Shown: piece after piece, positions 1-10,428 of the stretch
How the letters are laid out: every line of letters starts with the position of its first letter
Numbering within the stretch: the stretch's first letter is position 1
From: Notolepis coatsorum
Lineage: Eukaryota > Chordata > Actinopteri > Aulopiformes > Paralepididae
Length of the DNA: 64,000 nt
Direction of reading: 5' to 3'
NCBI GenBank assembly: GCA_963971535.1
Contig: OZ020590.1
Location: 155,727,230 to 155,791,229 of the forward strand
Made by a program: the position numbers and the translations under genes
Notes under the pieces: generated by a model
What the model saw: only the letters and a program-made list of their open reading frames with translations
The model's database searches: none
Told to the model about the DNA's origin: nothing

Positions 1-2230
1 TAGTGCGCATGTGAGCCTAGATGTAATCAACTCTATGTCCTTGCCCTGTGTGTAGATGACTGCGTCATCGGCATACATCTGTACATTGAGTTCGGGACAC
101 ACATTTGGCAGGTCATTGATATACAGGGAGAATAGCAGGGGCCCAAGGATTGATCCCTGAGGGACACCTACAGGGTTGTCTAGATATGGGGACTTGGCGC
201 CATTGACCGTGACACATTGTTTTCGGTTTGATAAGTAGGATCTAACCCATTCTGTTGTAGCAGCTGAGAAATTGAAGTGAGTTAGTTTGGTTAGGAGGAT
301 ATTATGGTTGACACAGTCGAAAGCCTTGCTAAGGTCTAAGAAGACAGCACCAACATACTTGTTGCTATCTAGTGCACTCTTGACCTTTTCAACAAACAGA
401 CAGTTGGCTGACTCTGTTGAGTGAAGGGCACGGAATCCAAACTGCATTGGGTTGAGTGGGGTGGGGCACAAGTCGAGATGTTTAGTCATGAGATTCGACA
501 CCCACTTCTCTGCAACTTTGGATATGACAGGAAGTATACTGATGGGCCTATAATTGGTCACCAGTGCCTTGTTGCCAGATTTAAAGATAGGGGTCACCAT
601 GGCCATCTTCCAGGATGATGGAACTTCCCTGGAGGTGATTGATTGATTCACTAGTAGAGTGATGGGTTTAATGAGTGCATCAGAGTATATTTTGAGGAAA
701 TCAGTGTCGAGCCCGTAGGCGTCCTTGGCTTTGGAGCCTTTCAGAGCCAGAATGATCTTTTTCACTTCAGGCTCTGTTATCTCCTCCAGTTCAAAGAGGG
801 GCTGGGTGTTGGTTACTGGGTTTGGTAGGATACTGGAGGGGGCAAAGTGTTTGGTGCTGTCTAGAACACTATTTAAGAAGTGTTCGTTGAGGGTGCAGGC
901 CAGTACTGTGGGGTCTTTAACTAGTATGTCATTCACATTCAGTTCTAGGGGGTCTTTTTCCCGATTGTGGTGTTTGCCTAGGAGTTTATTCAAGGTTTGC
1001 CAGATTTATTTGCCGTTCCCTTTTCCTGCTTCAATTATACTAATAAAGAAGTTTGCTTTGGCCTTTCTGAGGGTCTGTGTGACCTTGTTCCTAGCATGCG
1101 TGAATCTCTGTCTGTCGATAGACAGTCCAGACTTTAAGCTCTGTTTGAGGAGTGAGTCCCAGTCTTTCAATTGCTGTCTGCAGCTGTGATCTAGCCATGG
1201 GAGGTGGGTTTGTTTTTTGACTTTTTGGCTCCCCTTCCTAGAGAAGGAGGCCATCGTCTCCTTGATTTTTGCTGTGAAGAGGGTGCAGTTTTTCTCTGTG
1301 GTATTGGAGGATAGTATCTCGTGCCAGTCAAGCTTTTTCACTGCATCCTCAAAGCTCTGTTGCAGGTTTTTTGGGATGTAGTTTGATGAGGTGGCAGATG
1401 TTTTGGATGTTTTTAGAAAGCGAGTTTTATTGAGTTTCCTGGTGAAACAGATGAAATTGTGGTCAGATATACCGGTCAACATGTTGTTGGTCTTAGTGAT
1501 TCTATCCGGTTGGTTGGTGAAAACTAGGTCTATTTTGGTCTGGGAGGTTTTGGTAATTCTAGTTGGCTGTTTGATTATTTGTTCAAAGCTGTGGGCATTC
1601 ATGGATTGTTTTAAGTTCTTTCTAGCCTGTTTACTGTCCCAATTGACATTGAAGTCACCTATGATTATTGTTTCCTTGTTGCAGGATTTTAGGACATGTT
1701 TTAACTGGTCGTAAAACTCAACTTTTGCATCTGGTTTTCTGTAGAGACATATCAGGGTAAATGACATTTGTTCAGCGAGAGTGATTTCCACACCAACAGA
1801 TTCTACACCAACACATTCAAAGTCAGTGGACCATTCCAGTTTTTTACAGGCAATTGTGTCTCTGATGTACAGTAGGACTCCCCCACCTCCTTTCCCAGTC
1901 TTCCTGTCATTCCTAAATACATTGTAGCCTGGCATGGATACTAGGGCTTCAGGGGATGACTTCTTTAGCCATGTCTCACTCAGACCTAAGCAATGTAAGT
2001 TAGAATCAAGTAGGAGGCGCTCTAGCTGTTCGCGTTCATTACCAACACTACGAATGTTGAGGTGACCACAAAAGAAACCCTTTGGTTTGCATAGTTCTGG
2101 CCTGGTTTAGGGTACCAAATAGTTTAGTCTTGCGGTGCTTTCTCAGTACATGGTTTCTACCTCTAGGTGCTACCTCAGGGTCTCCTCTGGCAGTGGAGAT
2201 GTGGGGTGACGGCTCAGTGTTTAGTTTTTT
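1..2230 (-). mobile_element. LINE (APE-type non-LTR retrotransposon), interrupted, 3' end off the left edge
   Basis: Read on the minus strand, 2090-1400 encodes an AP-endonuclease domain: HLNIRS near the start, GLSETW, a GDFNVNWD motif and a GISDHNFI motif. The region 1000-1 encodes a reverse transcriptase with FLDLSKAFDCV, GVPQGSILGPLLF and YADD (about 57-46). This is the layout of the second ORF of Jockey/CR1/L2-type LINEs. It is not intact. A TAA at about 1003-1005 separates the endonuclease part from the RT part, and the short leader peptide (2233-2048) is in a different frame from HLNIRS. It lies in the intron downstream of the klhl10 BTB/BACK exon, in the same orientation as that gene. 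The A/T-rich stretch 2231-2464 is intron sequence without a recognisable feature. Confidence 0.9.
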
Positions 2231-2464
2231 CATAAATGTTTTTATTTTATTTTATTTTCATACATAAAACAGAACATAACAGTACAATAATAATAATAAC
2301 AATGACAACAGCGACGACAACAATAATAACAGTAACATGAATCATAATGACCTTGACAAGAGACAGACAAACAAGAAAAAGTAAAATAATAAAAATTAAA
2401 TTAAAAATAAATGTGGCTCAGGCACTAGCAACCACGTTTGTGTATCCGTAATACAATTAGTTAC

Positions 2465-2951
2465 CTTGGGCAGCAGCAAAGGGATGTGTGTTTTACGCTC
2501 CTCACGGGAGTGGTCGATCCAACGGAGGACTGCCTCGAACACCGTCTCCTCGCTCTTCACGTTCAGATCATCCCTCTCGATGATGTCCACCAGTTGCTGC
2601 GGGGACAGCTCCACAAACTCCTGTGAGACGTGCAACATCTCCTCAAAGTGGCACACGGTGAAGAGATGGGCCTTGCGCCTCAGGTCAGGGCAGCAGTAGA
2701 TGTCCGTGAACCTCCAGATGCCGACACAGTTTTCCAGAGACAGCTGGCCTTCTACGAAGTCAGAGCACGCTCCTACTATGCCAGTGACGAGAAGCTGGTC
2801 TGCAGCCACCAGAAGCTCTTCCACGTTCTCTGCTGTCACCAGCACAAAGCGTGTGTAGGAGTACTCTATGATGAGCTGCATCATACCCGGGGACACCCCA
2901 GGGATACTGTAGACTGCTTTCTCTGAGTCGCTCCAGCGAGTGAAGAGGGCT
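2465..2951 (-). CDS. klhl10: Kelch-like protein 10, second coding exon (end of BTB plus BACK)
   Basis: This exon continues the BTB domain and encodes most of the BACK domain of a BTB-kelch protein. It begins ALFTRWSDSEKAVYSIPGVS and contains LIIEYSYTR, VEELLVAADQ, ENCVGIWRFTDIY and DDLNVKSEETVFEAVLRWI. The pattern fits KLHL10 better than other kelch-like proteins I can recall. The exon is bounded by an acceptor (CCCACAG before 2951) and a donor (AAG|GTAACT after 2465). It is 487 nt long and joins in frame to either upstream first exon, completing an AG|A arginine codon in the motif YFRALF. KLHL10 is known as a Cul3 ubiquitin-ligase adaptor of male germ cells; that role is family knowledge. 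The kelch-repeat exons should lie beyond position 1. LLPK is the last coding stretch; the open frame beyond it to 2396 is intron read-through. Confidence 0.85.
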
Positions 2952-3020
2952 CTGTGGGACACAGAGTATAGAGATATCTGATGAGTAAACAGTAAGCAAC
3001 ATTCTGTCCTGTGTAGTAAT

Positions 3021-3442
3021 TAGGGTTGACCCCTATTAGTCGAATAGTTGACTAATCGGTCGAAAGGAGCCGTAGTCGACTGCCAACCTCTTAGAAGCGT
3101 GGCTAACGCTAATGGCACGCATACCAGAGGCCAACTGCCTAAGAAAACAGGCACAGAGGCACTGAAAGAGGATTTCACCCATCTAATGAACACACTAGAC
3201 TAGACAAATATCAAGATGTATCCATCAGTGGACCATTGCATGCTTTTGCAGAGGACAAGAAGCCTTCAGTTGGCTCTTTCAGACATTAAGCACCCCCCAC
3301 AGCCCAAATGGAATGATAAAAAAATATATATATATATTATACTTTTTTTATTTTATTTTTTATAGTCGACTAATAGTCGACTAACGACACATTTTGGCCA
3401 ATCATAGTCGACTATCCAAATCCTTAGTCGGGGACAGCCCTA
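3021..3442. mobile_element. hAT-type MITE (family A, copy 1)
   Basis: The termini are TAGGGTTGACCCC and GGGGACAGCCCTA, with internal GTCGACTA motifs at both ends. It is flanked by an exact 8-bp duplication GTAGTAAT (3013-3020 and 3443-3450), the hAT signature. There is no transposase. Copies 2 and 3 are at 14934-15640 and 33441-33914. It sits in the intron between the klhl10 first and second coding exons. Confidence 0.9.
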
Positions 3443-3451
3443 GTAGTAATA

Positions 3452-3870
3452 TATTTTCACTGTAGAAGTAGGGTCTTAGCACAGTAGAAGTATAGTATAT
3501 TTTTACAGTAGAAGTACAGTATAGTATCTGTTTACAGTATAAGTACAGTATAGTATCTGTTTACAGTAGAAGTGCAGTATAGTATCTTTTTACAGTAGAA
3601 GTACAGTATAGTATCTGTTTACAGTATAAGTACAGTATACTATATGCTTACATTAGAAGTACAGTATAGTATCTGTTTACAGTAGAAGTACAGTATAGTA
3701 TCTGTTTACAGTAGAAGTACAGTATAGTATATATTTTACAGTAGATATACAGTATATTATCTGTTTACAGTAGAAGTACAGTATACTATATGCTTACATT
3801 AGAAGTACAGTATGGTATCTGTTTACTAACCAAGCTAACCTGAACCAAGCTAACCTGAACCAAGCTAAAC
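3452..3870. repeat. Minisatellite of about 29 bp, then 15-bp repeats
   Basis: There are about 13 imperfect tandem copies of a unit containing AGTAGAAGTACAGTATAGTA and ATCTGTTTAC. A few copies of a 15-mer CAAGCTAACCTGAAC follow, ending directly at the splice donor of the klhl10 first exon. The array recurs at 4584-4859 because of a tandem duplication. Confidence 0.85.
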
Positions 3871-3874
3871 GTAC

Positions 3875-4014
3875 CTGAAATAGTCACTGCAGTCACACAG
3901 GAGGGCCTTGTGGGCATTCAACTCAGTGCTGTTGACTTTAATAACCACATCACAGAGCCTTCCCTCCAGACGCAGCTCATTAAGGATTGTACAGGACATT
4001 GTTTCCTTTTCCAT
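3875..4014 (-). CDS. klhl10: Kelch-like protein 10, first coding exon, copy A
   Basis: Translation from the ATG at 4014 gives MEKETMSCTILNELRLEGR, then LCDVVIKVNSTELNAHKALL and CDCSDYF, the N-terminal half of a BTB domain. Human KLHL10 has the comparable NELRLEGKLCDVVIKVNG and HKNILC segments. The ATG at 4014 is the first after an in-frame TAA and is preferred to the internal ATG at 3999. The exon ends TTTCAG|GTACGT, phase 2, and joins in frame to the exon at 2951. A near-identical second copy lies 985 bp further upstream in the gene (4860-4999). Which copy is used, or whether both are alternative first exons, cannot be decided from sequence. Confidence 0.8.
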
Positions 4015-4127
4015 GTGGGGATTTTAAATTGTATCTACAGAATATATTCAAGCTTACAGACAAGTAGCCGGAAACAACAAGTGATATCTTCACTTGGTCT
4101 TCTGAGATCTGAGAGCTTCTGAGAGAA

Positions 4128-4373
4128 TTGTTGAATAATATACTGTACACAAATGTTCTAGGATGTGCTATTATGACATCATACTGTGACATCACAAATG
4201 TCCTAGAATGTTCTATTATGACATCATACTGTGACATCCCAAATGTTCTAGAATGTTATATTATGACATCATACTGTGACATCACAAATGTTCTAGAATG
4301 TTTGATTATGACATCATACTGTGACATCACAAATGTTCTAGAATGTTTGATTATGACATCATACTGTGACATC
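4128..4373. repeat. 45-bp minisatellite, about 5 copies
   Basis: The unit contains AATGTTCTAGAATGTT and ATTATGACATCATACTGTGA. A period of 45 is a multiple of 3, so long accidental ORFs run through it on both strands. It is the flank of klhl10 first exon copy A and is repeated beside copy B. Confidence 0.85.
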
Positions 4374-4583
4374 CAGTGATGGGAATAATGGCGTTATAAA
4401 TAACTTACTGCCAAAAAATGCGGTGCGTTACTATGATTGAAGCTGTTTTTTTTATCAGACAGATCTCTGCCCTGAGAAGCAATACTTTTTTTCCTTGGTT
4501 AGTGGGCAGTGCGCGATTGGCTGAGGTTGAGTAACATTTCATGGTAAGCCAATCAGAGGTAGAGGTGGGCGGGTGTTCGAAAG
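4374..4583. mobile_element. Truncated hAT element end inside the tandem duplication
   Basis: It begins CAGTGATGGGAATAATGGCG like the complete element at 5404 and follows it, with a gap of about 70 bp, to GGGTGTTCGAAAG. It then breaks off into the 29-bp minisatellite. The break marks the junction of the tandem duplication that doubled the klhl10 first exon. Confidence 0.8.
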
Positions 4584-4859
4584 TATCTGTTTAGAGTAGA
4601 AGTACAGTATAGTATATTTTTACATTCGAAGTACAGTATAGTATCTGTTTACAGTAGAAGTACAGTATAGTATCTGTTTACAGTAGAAATACAGTATAGT
4701 ATATTTTTACAGTATAAGTACAGTATATTATCTTTTTACAGTAGACGTACAGTATATTATCTGTTTACAGTTGAAGCACAGTATAGTATCTGTTTACAGT
4801 AAAAGTACAGTATGGTATCTGTTTACTAACCAAGCTAACCTGAACCAAGCTAAACTTAC
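4584..4859. repeat. 29-bp minisatellite, duplicated copy
   Basis: It has the same unit as 3452-3826, about 8 copies, followed by the same CAAGCTAACCTGAAC 15-mers up to the splice donor of first exon copy B. Confidence 0.85.
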
Positions 4860-4999
4860 CTGAAATAGTCACTGCAGTCACACAGGAGGGCCTTGTGGGC
4901 ATTCAACTCAGTGCTGTTGACTTTAATAACCACATCACAGAGCCTTCCCTCCAGACGCAGCTCATTAAGGATTGTACAGGACATTGTTTCCTTTTCCAT
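4860..4999 (-). CDS. klhl10: Kelch-like protein 10, first coding exon, copy B
   Basis: Over the coding part I see no difference from copy A: ATG at 4999, the same in-frame upstream stop and the same N-terminal BTB peptide starting MEKETMSC. It ends TTTCAG|GTAAGT, a closer match to the donor consensus than the GTACGT of copy A. It can join the exon at 2951 in the same phase, skipping copy A. If transcription begins upstream (right) of 4999, splicing from B to 2951 would give a normal KLHL10 N-terminus. Inclusion of both copies is not expected because copy A has no acceptor designed for it and would bring its upstream TAA. The duplication looks recent. Confidence 0.8.
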
Positions 5000-5112
5000 G
5001 TGGGGATTTTAAATTGTATCTACAGAATATATTCAAGCTTACAGACAAGTAGCCGGAAACAACAAGTGATATCTTCACTTGGTCTTCTGAGATCTGAGAC
5101 CTTCTGAGAGAA

Positions 5113-5403
5113 TTGTTGAATATATGCTGTACACAAATGTTCTAGAATGTGCTATTATGACATCATACTGTGACATCACAAATGTCCTAGAATGTTCTAT
5201 TATGACATCATACTGTGATATCACAAATGTTCTAGAATGTTATATTATGACAGCATACTGTGACATCACCAATGTTCTAGAATGTTTGATTATGACATCA
5301 ATACTGTGACATCACAAATGTTCTAGAATGTTTGATTATGACATCATACTGTGACATCACAAATGTTCTAGAATGTTTGATTATGACATCATACTGTGAC
5401 ATC
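5113..5403. repeat. 45-bp minisatellite, about 6 copies
   Basis: It has the same unit as 4128-4373 with one extra copy. Its last unit supplies the GTGACATC target duplicated by the adjoining hAT element. Confidence 0.85.
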
Positions 5404-5978
5404 CAGTGATGGGAATAATGGCGTTATAAATCACGGCGTTAGTTTTTTCAGTAACGAGTAATCTCTCTTCCAATCTTAATAACACTGTTACCGTTACTGC
5501 CAAAAAATGTGGCGCGTTACTATGATTGAAGCTGTTTTTTTTATCAGACAGATCTCTGCCCTGAGAAGCAATACTTTTTTTCCTTGGTTAGTGGGCAGTG
5601 CGCGATTGGCTGAGGTTGAGTAAAATTTCATGGTAAGCCAATCAGAGGTAGAGGTGGGCGGGTGTTCGAAAGAATCCAGAGTCTGACACACAGCGACAAC
5701 ACAAGCGACTCAGTCAATGACAGACCGCGGTTCCGTGTACGTTTTGATAGTTTGTTTGGCGAGCCCAAATAATCCAAAACTAATCCAACGAACAACACAA
5801 GCGAGCAGTCAACGACAGACATGAGCATTTTTTGTTCACTCTTGTGTTAGTTGTGTTGCAGCGCAGGACACTACAGTAGTGGAGGCTACAGCCTTATCAA
5901 CAGTGCTGCACTTCCTGGTTTAATAGCACAGTCTTCAGGTGTTCAGAGATATATATCTGTATGTCATGCATGTCTTAA

Positions 5979-6366
5979 ATGTCATGATTCCCAAACTTTT
6001 TTGGCCGTGCACCCCCTGTCACCTCCCGACCTAGCTTGCGCACCCCCCAATGGGTTTCTGCTAGAAAAAATTGTTGCTGGTCTCCGTGCACAGATTTAAT
6101 TTTTTATTTTATCTCTTCCCACGGCGACTATGGATAGGGAATTTCTTTATTTAATTAAAATGTTCACGACAACATGGATGCATGTACTCTGCCAGCATGT
6201 TTAATATCCATAATACTAAAGGTTTGACTAAGATTTTTATGAACTTTTATTGTAAAAAAATGTTTAAAAGATTATTTACCACCATTAGCCTTTTCATGTC
6301 ACACACCACCTAGAGGGCGCTCGCGCGCCACAAGGGGTGCGCGCACCACAGTTTGGGAACCACTGG
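5979..6366. mobile_element. hAT-type MITE nested in the 5404 element
   Basis: The inverted termini share TTCCCAAACT (left GATTCCCAAACTTTTT, right AGTTTGGGAACCACTGG). C-rich GTGCACCCC and GGGGTGCGCGC blocks lie inside both ends. The target duplication is not clear. Confidence 0.65.
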
Positions 6367-6379
6367 TTTAGATGATTAG

Positions 6380-6560
6380 ATTAGATTCTTATATCTGTAT
6401 GTTGTGTATGTCATAAATGTCATGAATTGAAAATGGGGGACCCTGATGTAAACAAGACGAAAGTCTCTCTCGTCTGCATCCCCTTAACAATTGTGTGTAT
6501 TGCGCTGTACTGTACCCATTCTGCAATCTGTTAATTAAAATGTTCAATCAATCAGTATAT
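6380..6560 (+). mobile_element. LINE 3' tail, TCAA-ended family
   Basis: It contains GGGGGACCCTGATGTAAACA, GCATCCCCTTAACAATTG, TACCCATTCTGCAATCTGTT and a tail of CAATCAATCA. Copies of the same 3' unit recur at 23238-23385 (minus), 31030-31216, 51935-52475 (several) and 54525-54680 (minus). It is a 5'-truncated non-LTR family whose coding part is not visible here. Confidence 0.7.
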
Positions 6561-7143
6561 ATTTGTTATTTATTTTTGGTATAGTGCTTAACAAGCATAA
6601 TTTAATGTTGCCCAGTTGTGGCCTGTTGAGGGGCAATACATATCAAAAGTTCCAAAACATCTATTGTGTTTGTATTTGTATGATCCACTATATAAACATA
6701 GTAATTATAATATCTACATACATGGCATTTGATTGGAGGCTAGTCTCACTTTGTCCCACAGCAACATTAAAATAGTTTAGATTTGTGTATGTTGTTTATG
6801 TAACAAATGTACTTGAAAGTAACACAATAGTTACTTTCTGAAGTAACTAGTTACTTTTATAATTTGTAACTGAGTAAGTAATTTAGTTACTTTTTGGAAG
6901 AAGTAACGAGTAACTGTAACTAGTTACTTTTTAAAAGTAACTTGCCCAACACTGGTGACATCACAACGGAACATGTTTGAGTTTCATTTGAATAATTTAA
7001 ATAATATGTTGACATTAAAAAAGAACAAATAAAATGATACAAAAAACTATAATAAAATATTGAAGTAAAATGTATAGAAATAAAGAAAAATAAGACAATG
7101 AAATAAAGATAATAATTCATTTAAAAGCTATTTTAAAAAGGTA

Positions 7144-7345
7144 AGTTTTGAGCAGTGCCAACCAAGTCTGCTGTCCTAACAGACTTGGGGTCTGTAGGGT
7201 AAGCACTTATTCCCTCCGCCCTGAACATTTATGGAGATGTATGGGCCTTTTAAGTCAGCTGGTCCAGGCCTTGAGGCTGCTGGTCTGGAGTCAGCTGGTC
7301 CAGGCCTTGAGGCTGCTGGTCTGGAGTCAGCTGGTCCGGCCCAAT
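7144..7345. repeat. Dispersed repeat followed by a 36-bp tandem repeat
   Basis: The segment with GGGGTCTGTAGGGTAAGCAC and TTATGGAGATGTATGGGCC recurs at 11949-12025. It is followed by about 2.5 copies of a 36-bp unit with CAGCTGGTCCAGGCCTTGAG. Confidence 0.7.
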
Positions 7346-7387
7346 TCCCTGGCTCTACTAAACCCACTGCCAGATTAAAAGCTCACT

Positions 7388-7469
7388 CTGTGTGTGTGTG
7401 CGTGTGTGTGTGCGTGACTGTAAGAGAAAGAAAGAGCATAATGTCTGTATTTGTAAGTATGTAGGCCTA

Positions 7470-7510
<41 letters not shown>

Positions 7511-7512
7511 TG
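7388..7512. repeat. (TG)n microsatellites
   Basis: Two interrupted TG runs (7388-7416 and 7469-7512) are separated by unique sequence. Confidence 0.95.
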
Positions 7513-8299
7513 TTCAGACATATGGCATGGGGGAGGAGCTAGGAGCAGGGTGCGAGCCCTCCACCCACAGTTGGACTGTCTGGACCCCTGCCACCCCCGC
7601 CAGTCTCACTGTCACTGGACCTCACAGACAGTAGCAGCAACAGCTCATCAATCTAACAATCCACCTCAAGGCTTCAGCTGACACTCCATCTAATGAAGGC
7701 TGAGGCCAGGGCGCAACCCTCTTCTTCCTCTTTTAAGGTACGTTTTACATAGTTGTGTTTTTTTATTATTATTATAAGTCATCTTATTATTACAATATCT
7801 ATATTGTATTTAGAGTTTTTGTTTAGAAAAAAGTTTTTCAAAAATAGATTATTGTGATATTGAGGACATTTGGGAGTAAATTCTTAAATAAATATGTATA
7901 TATATATATAAAAGATGGTCTGTTAACATGATATAAACCAAAATTAACAACAAATTGTCTCATTAAGAAAAGCTATAATTCAGAACCATATGTTGTGCAA
8001 AATCTGTCGACGTCCTTTTTGTGTACAATTACACTAAGGTACATCACCACTGGACATAGTTTCAAGTTTCTTTATTAGTTGACATAGAAACATGTAGATT
8101 CACTGGTTGTGTATGTGATTTGGGAGAAATACATTTTACTGTCCCGTATGTGATGTTGAAATAAGACATGTACTCTTTGATCTCTGATCGTTTATTTTAG
8201 TCACATCGTGAAATACTTTAGCTGTATTTCAGGAAGACTACTTTCGTTGTGGTAAACTTTGTAAATCACGGGAGAAAATATAGAACAGCTTGTATTGTA
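7513..8299. other. Unassigned intergenic sequence
   Basis: The first 200 bp have moderate G+C and the remainder is A/T-rich. A TTTCAAGTTTCTTTATTAG segment at about 8060 resembles reversed LINE 3' tails elsewhere in the window (11710, 47060). No coding exon or RNA gene was recognised. Confidence 0.5.
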
Positions 8300-8765
8300 T
8301 GTATTAATACTATGTGTACTGGTATGGTTTTTTTATGAAATTGTGTATGTGTACTGGTATTGGTCTTTATGCAATATAGTATGTGTACTGGTATTGGTCT
8401 TTATGGAATAGAGTATATGTACTAGTATTTTTTTTTTTTTTATTAAATAGAGTGTACTAGTATTGGTTTTTATGAAATAGAGGGTACTAGTATTGGTTTT
8501 TATGAAATAGAATATGTGTACTGGTATTGGTTTTCATGAAATAGACTTAATAGAGTATATGTACTAGTATTGTTTTGTATTAAATAGAGTGTACTAGTAT
8601 TGGTTTTTAAGAAATAGAATATGTGTACTGGTATTGTTTTTTATGAAATATAGTATATGTACTAGTATTGTCTTTTATGAAATATAGTATATGTACTAGT
8701 ATTGTTTTTTATGAACTATATTTCATTAAAAACAATACTAGTACATATATTCTATTTCATGCATG
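8300..8765. repeat. A/T-rich minisatellite of about 35 bp with an inverted terminal unit
   Basis: About 12 irregular units carry GTACTAGTATTG and TTTTATGAAATAGA. The last unit is reversed: ACAATACTAGTACATAT at about 8730 complements ATATGTACTAGTATTGT at about 8688, giving a hairpin of about 30-bp arms. Confidence 0.75.
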
Positions 8766-9660
8766 TACTGTTTTTTATATAGAATCTTTATATAGAAAAT
8801 GTGTACACCATTGCATTGTTTGTATATGTAGAATCAATCAATCAATCAATCAATCGATTCATATACATTAAGCTTTGGACCCGACTTCGTTTCAGGGATC
8901 CCACATCTAAGAAGATGTTTTTTTTGTTGTTGGATATGATTTAGTCCAGAATTCTGCAGTTGAAATAACAAAAGTAAAAGTGAAACGTATGAGCAAGAGA
9001 GTCACTTTTCCATGTTCTCTCATTGGGCTGTTATATTGGAACTCACTCCCTGGTTGAGAACCACTAATTTATGAGAGTTCTAAGTTCTAAGAGTCTTTGA
9101 GCAGATTCAAAAGCTTCCAAAGTTAGGGCCATGTAGACATATTTGTACAGAGCAGCCAATGTTTTGCGATGGAATTTCCCTGTTAGGGTTAGGGTAGACA
9201 TACCTGTGTCTTTTTTCGGTTATAAAAACAAGGAGGTACTATAGTTTATATTACTCAGGACCTCAATACCTTGACATTTAATCCGCCATGTAATCCACAC
9301 CAGAGTAACAGTAGCAGTAGTAGTAATAATAATCATAATCATCATCCTCTGAAAACAACAATAATAATTCAGAAAAGCCTATTATGCATTAAATTGCAAT
9401 AGACGTGACAGGATATCAAAAGATTGTTTTCTATTTTATAATCTAAATACTTAATCAATTAACATTTATATTACACAGATTACAGTTACATCCTTGTTGC
9501 CTCATCTTAACTAAATCTCAAAAAAGAAGTGGAGAGCCCTAAAGTATTTGAATTTTTTTTCACTGTAAAGTTATTCACCTGAGCATTCTATTACATGTCA
9601 TTTTTTGTTTTATGAATGAAAGCCATAATACCAACAACTCCACATAAATATACTGTGAAC
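8766..9660. other. Unassigned sequence with a short (AATC)n run
   Basis: An (AATC)n tract at 8829-8856 may be the end of a LINE tail. The remainder is A/T-rich with small triplet runs near 9320-9345. No gene was recognised. Confidence 0.5.
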
Positions 9661-9759
9661 CGCGGTGGTCGGCTGAGGCGTTCGTAGGCTCCCCTCGCCG
9701 CGAAAACGTTCTGCTAGAAAAGCTTTTACCACGTCGATGGATCCGCTGCCCCGGGCAGT
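9661..9759. other. G+C-rich block interrupted by a transposon, unassigned
   Basis: About 100 bp of markedly higher G+C and CpG than the surroundings are cut at the right by the hAT element at 9760. Sequence resumes at 10429. The minus strand is open across it, but no known protein was recognised. Confidence 0.35.
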
Positions 9760-10420
9760 CAGGGGCGTCATTTTAATTTTTTTCTTTTTTTTTCTTTTTA
9801 TAATTACAATTTTTTTTATGTTGATTTAGAATTCGAATGTCAACATTATGAACGAAGCTTCGAACTATTCGGTACAGCCCTAGCATGTTTTGATATTGTC
9901 AATTATCTCACTTTTACTAGGTGACTTTTACTACTAACTCAAATATGCCACAGAAAAAAAGGAAAATGGACATACAGACGTTTTTTAATCAAAGGGCAGC
10001 AGAGACAAGTGATACAGGGACACAGGTAAGGTCTGGCTTAGTGATTATAACAGTGCAGTTCAGCATTCAGTAACCCATACTTTTTGTGAACGTGTTTTTG
10101 ATACTACATTCTGTTGAACACACACCTCAAAACCGTACCTAAGGAAAATTGGCTCAATTGCAAGAAAAATAATAGACAGTTATTATATTACATTCTGCAT
10201 AAATTGTATGCATAATATTGTGGTTCCCTGCTTTAGTCTGTTGACACATTTCTATACTAAAAATGCTTGTGTCATACCTAAATGTCATATAAGTGAATTG
10301 TATAGAAACAACTCACCAAAAGTGACTATTGCGCAACTGATTTGATAAAAAAAAAATCCACCCTTCACCCCCCCCCTCCCTAATTGCCATACCTTGGCTT
10401 TTACTGAAATGACGCCACTG
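9760..10420 (+). mobile_element. Internally deleted hAT element with a transposase first-exon remnant
   Basis: The terminal inverted repeats are CAGGGGCGTCATTT and (reversed right end) CAGTGGCGTCATTT. Exact 8-bp duplications CGGGCAGT lie at 9752-9759 and 10421-10428. At 9948-10025 the plus strand reads MPQKKRKMDIQTFFNQRAAE followed by a GTAAGG donor. That basic K/R leader before an FF motif resembles the start of ZMYM/BED-type hAT transposases. The right 60 bp of a second MITE (9822-9882, ending ATTCGGTACAGCCCTA, family of 19293-19746) is nested inside. The rest of the transposase is missing. Confidence 0.8.
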
Positions 10421-10428
10421 CGGGCAGT

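Larger units (their letters stand above)
5404..6954. mobile_element. Non-autonomous hAT element with nested insertions
   Basis: The left end is CAGTGATGGGAATAATGG and the right end reads AAGTAACTTGCCCAACACTG, so the termini are inverted (CAGTG-TGGG). It is flanked by exact 8-bp duplications GTGACATC (5396-5403 and 6955-6962). The ends are rich in GTTAC/AGTAAC motifs seen in many teleost hAT MITEs. There is no transposase frame. Two other repeats are inserted within it (5979-6366 and 6380-6560). The A/T-rich 6955-7143 to its right holds nothing recognisable. Confidence 0.85.

Noticed and set aside
2082-2267. Small plus-strand ORFs over 421-2267
   Set aside because: They are antisense to the LINE endonuclease and reverse transcriptase.
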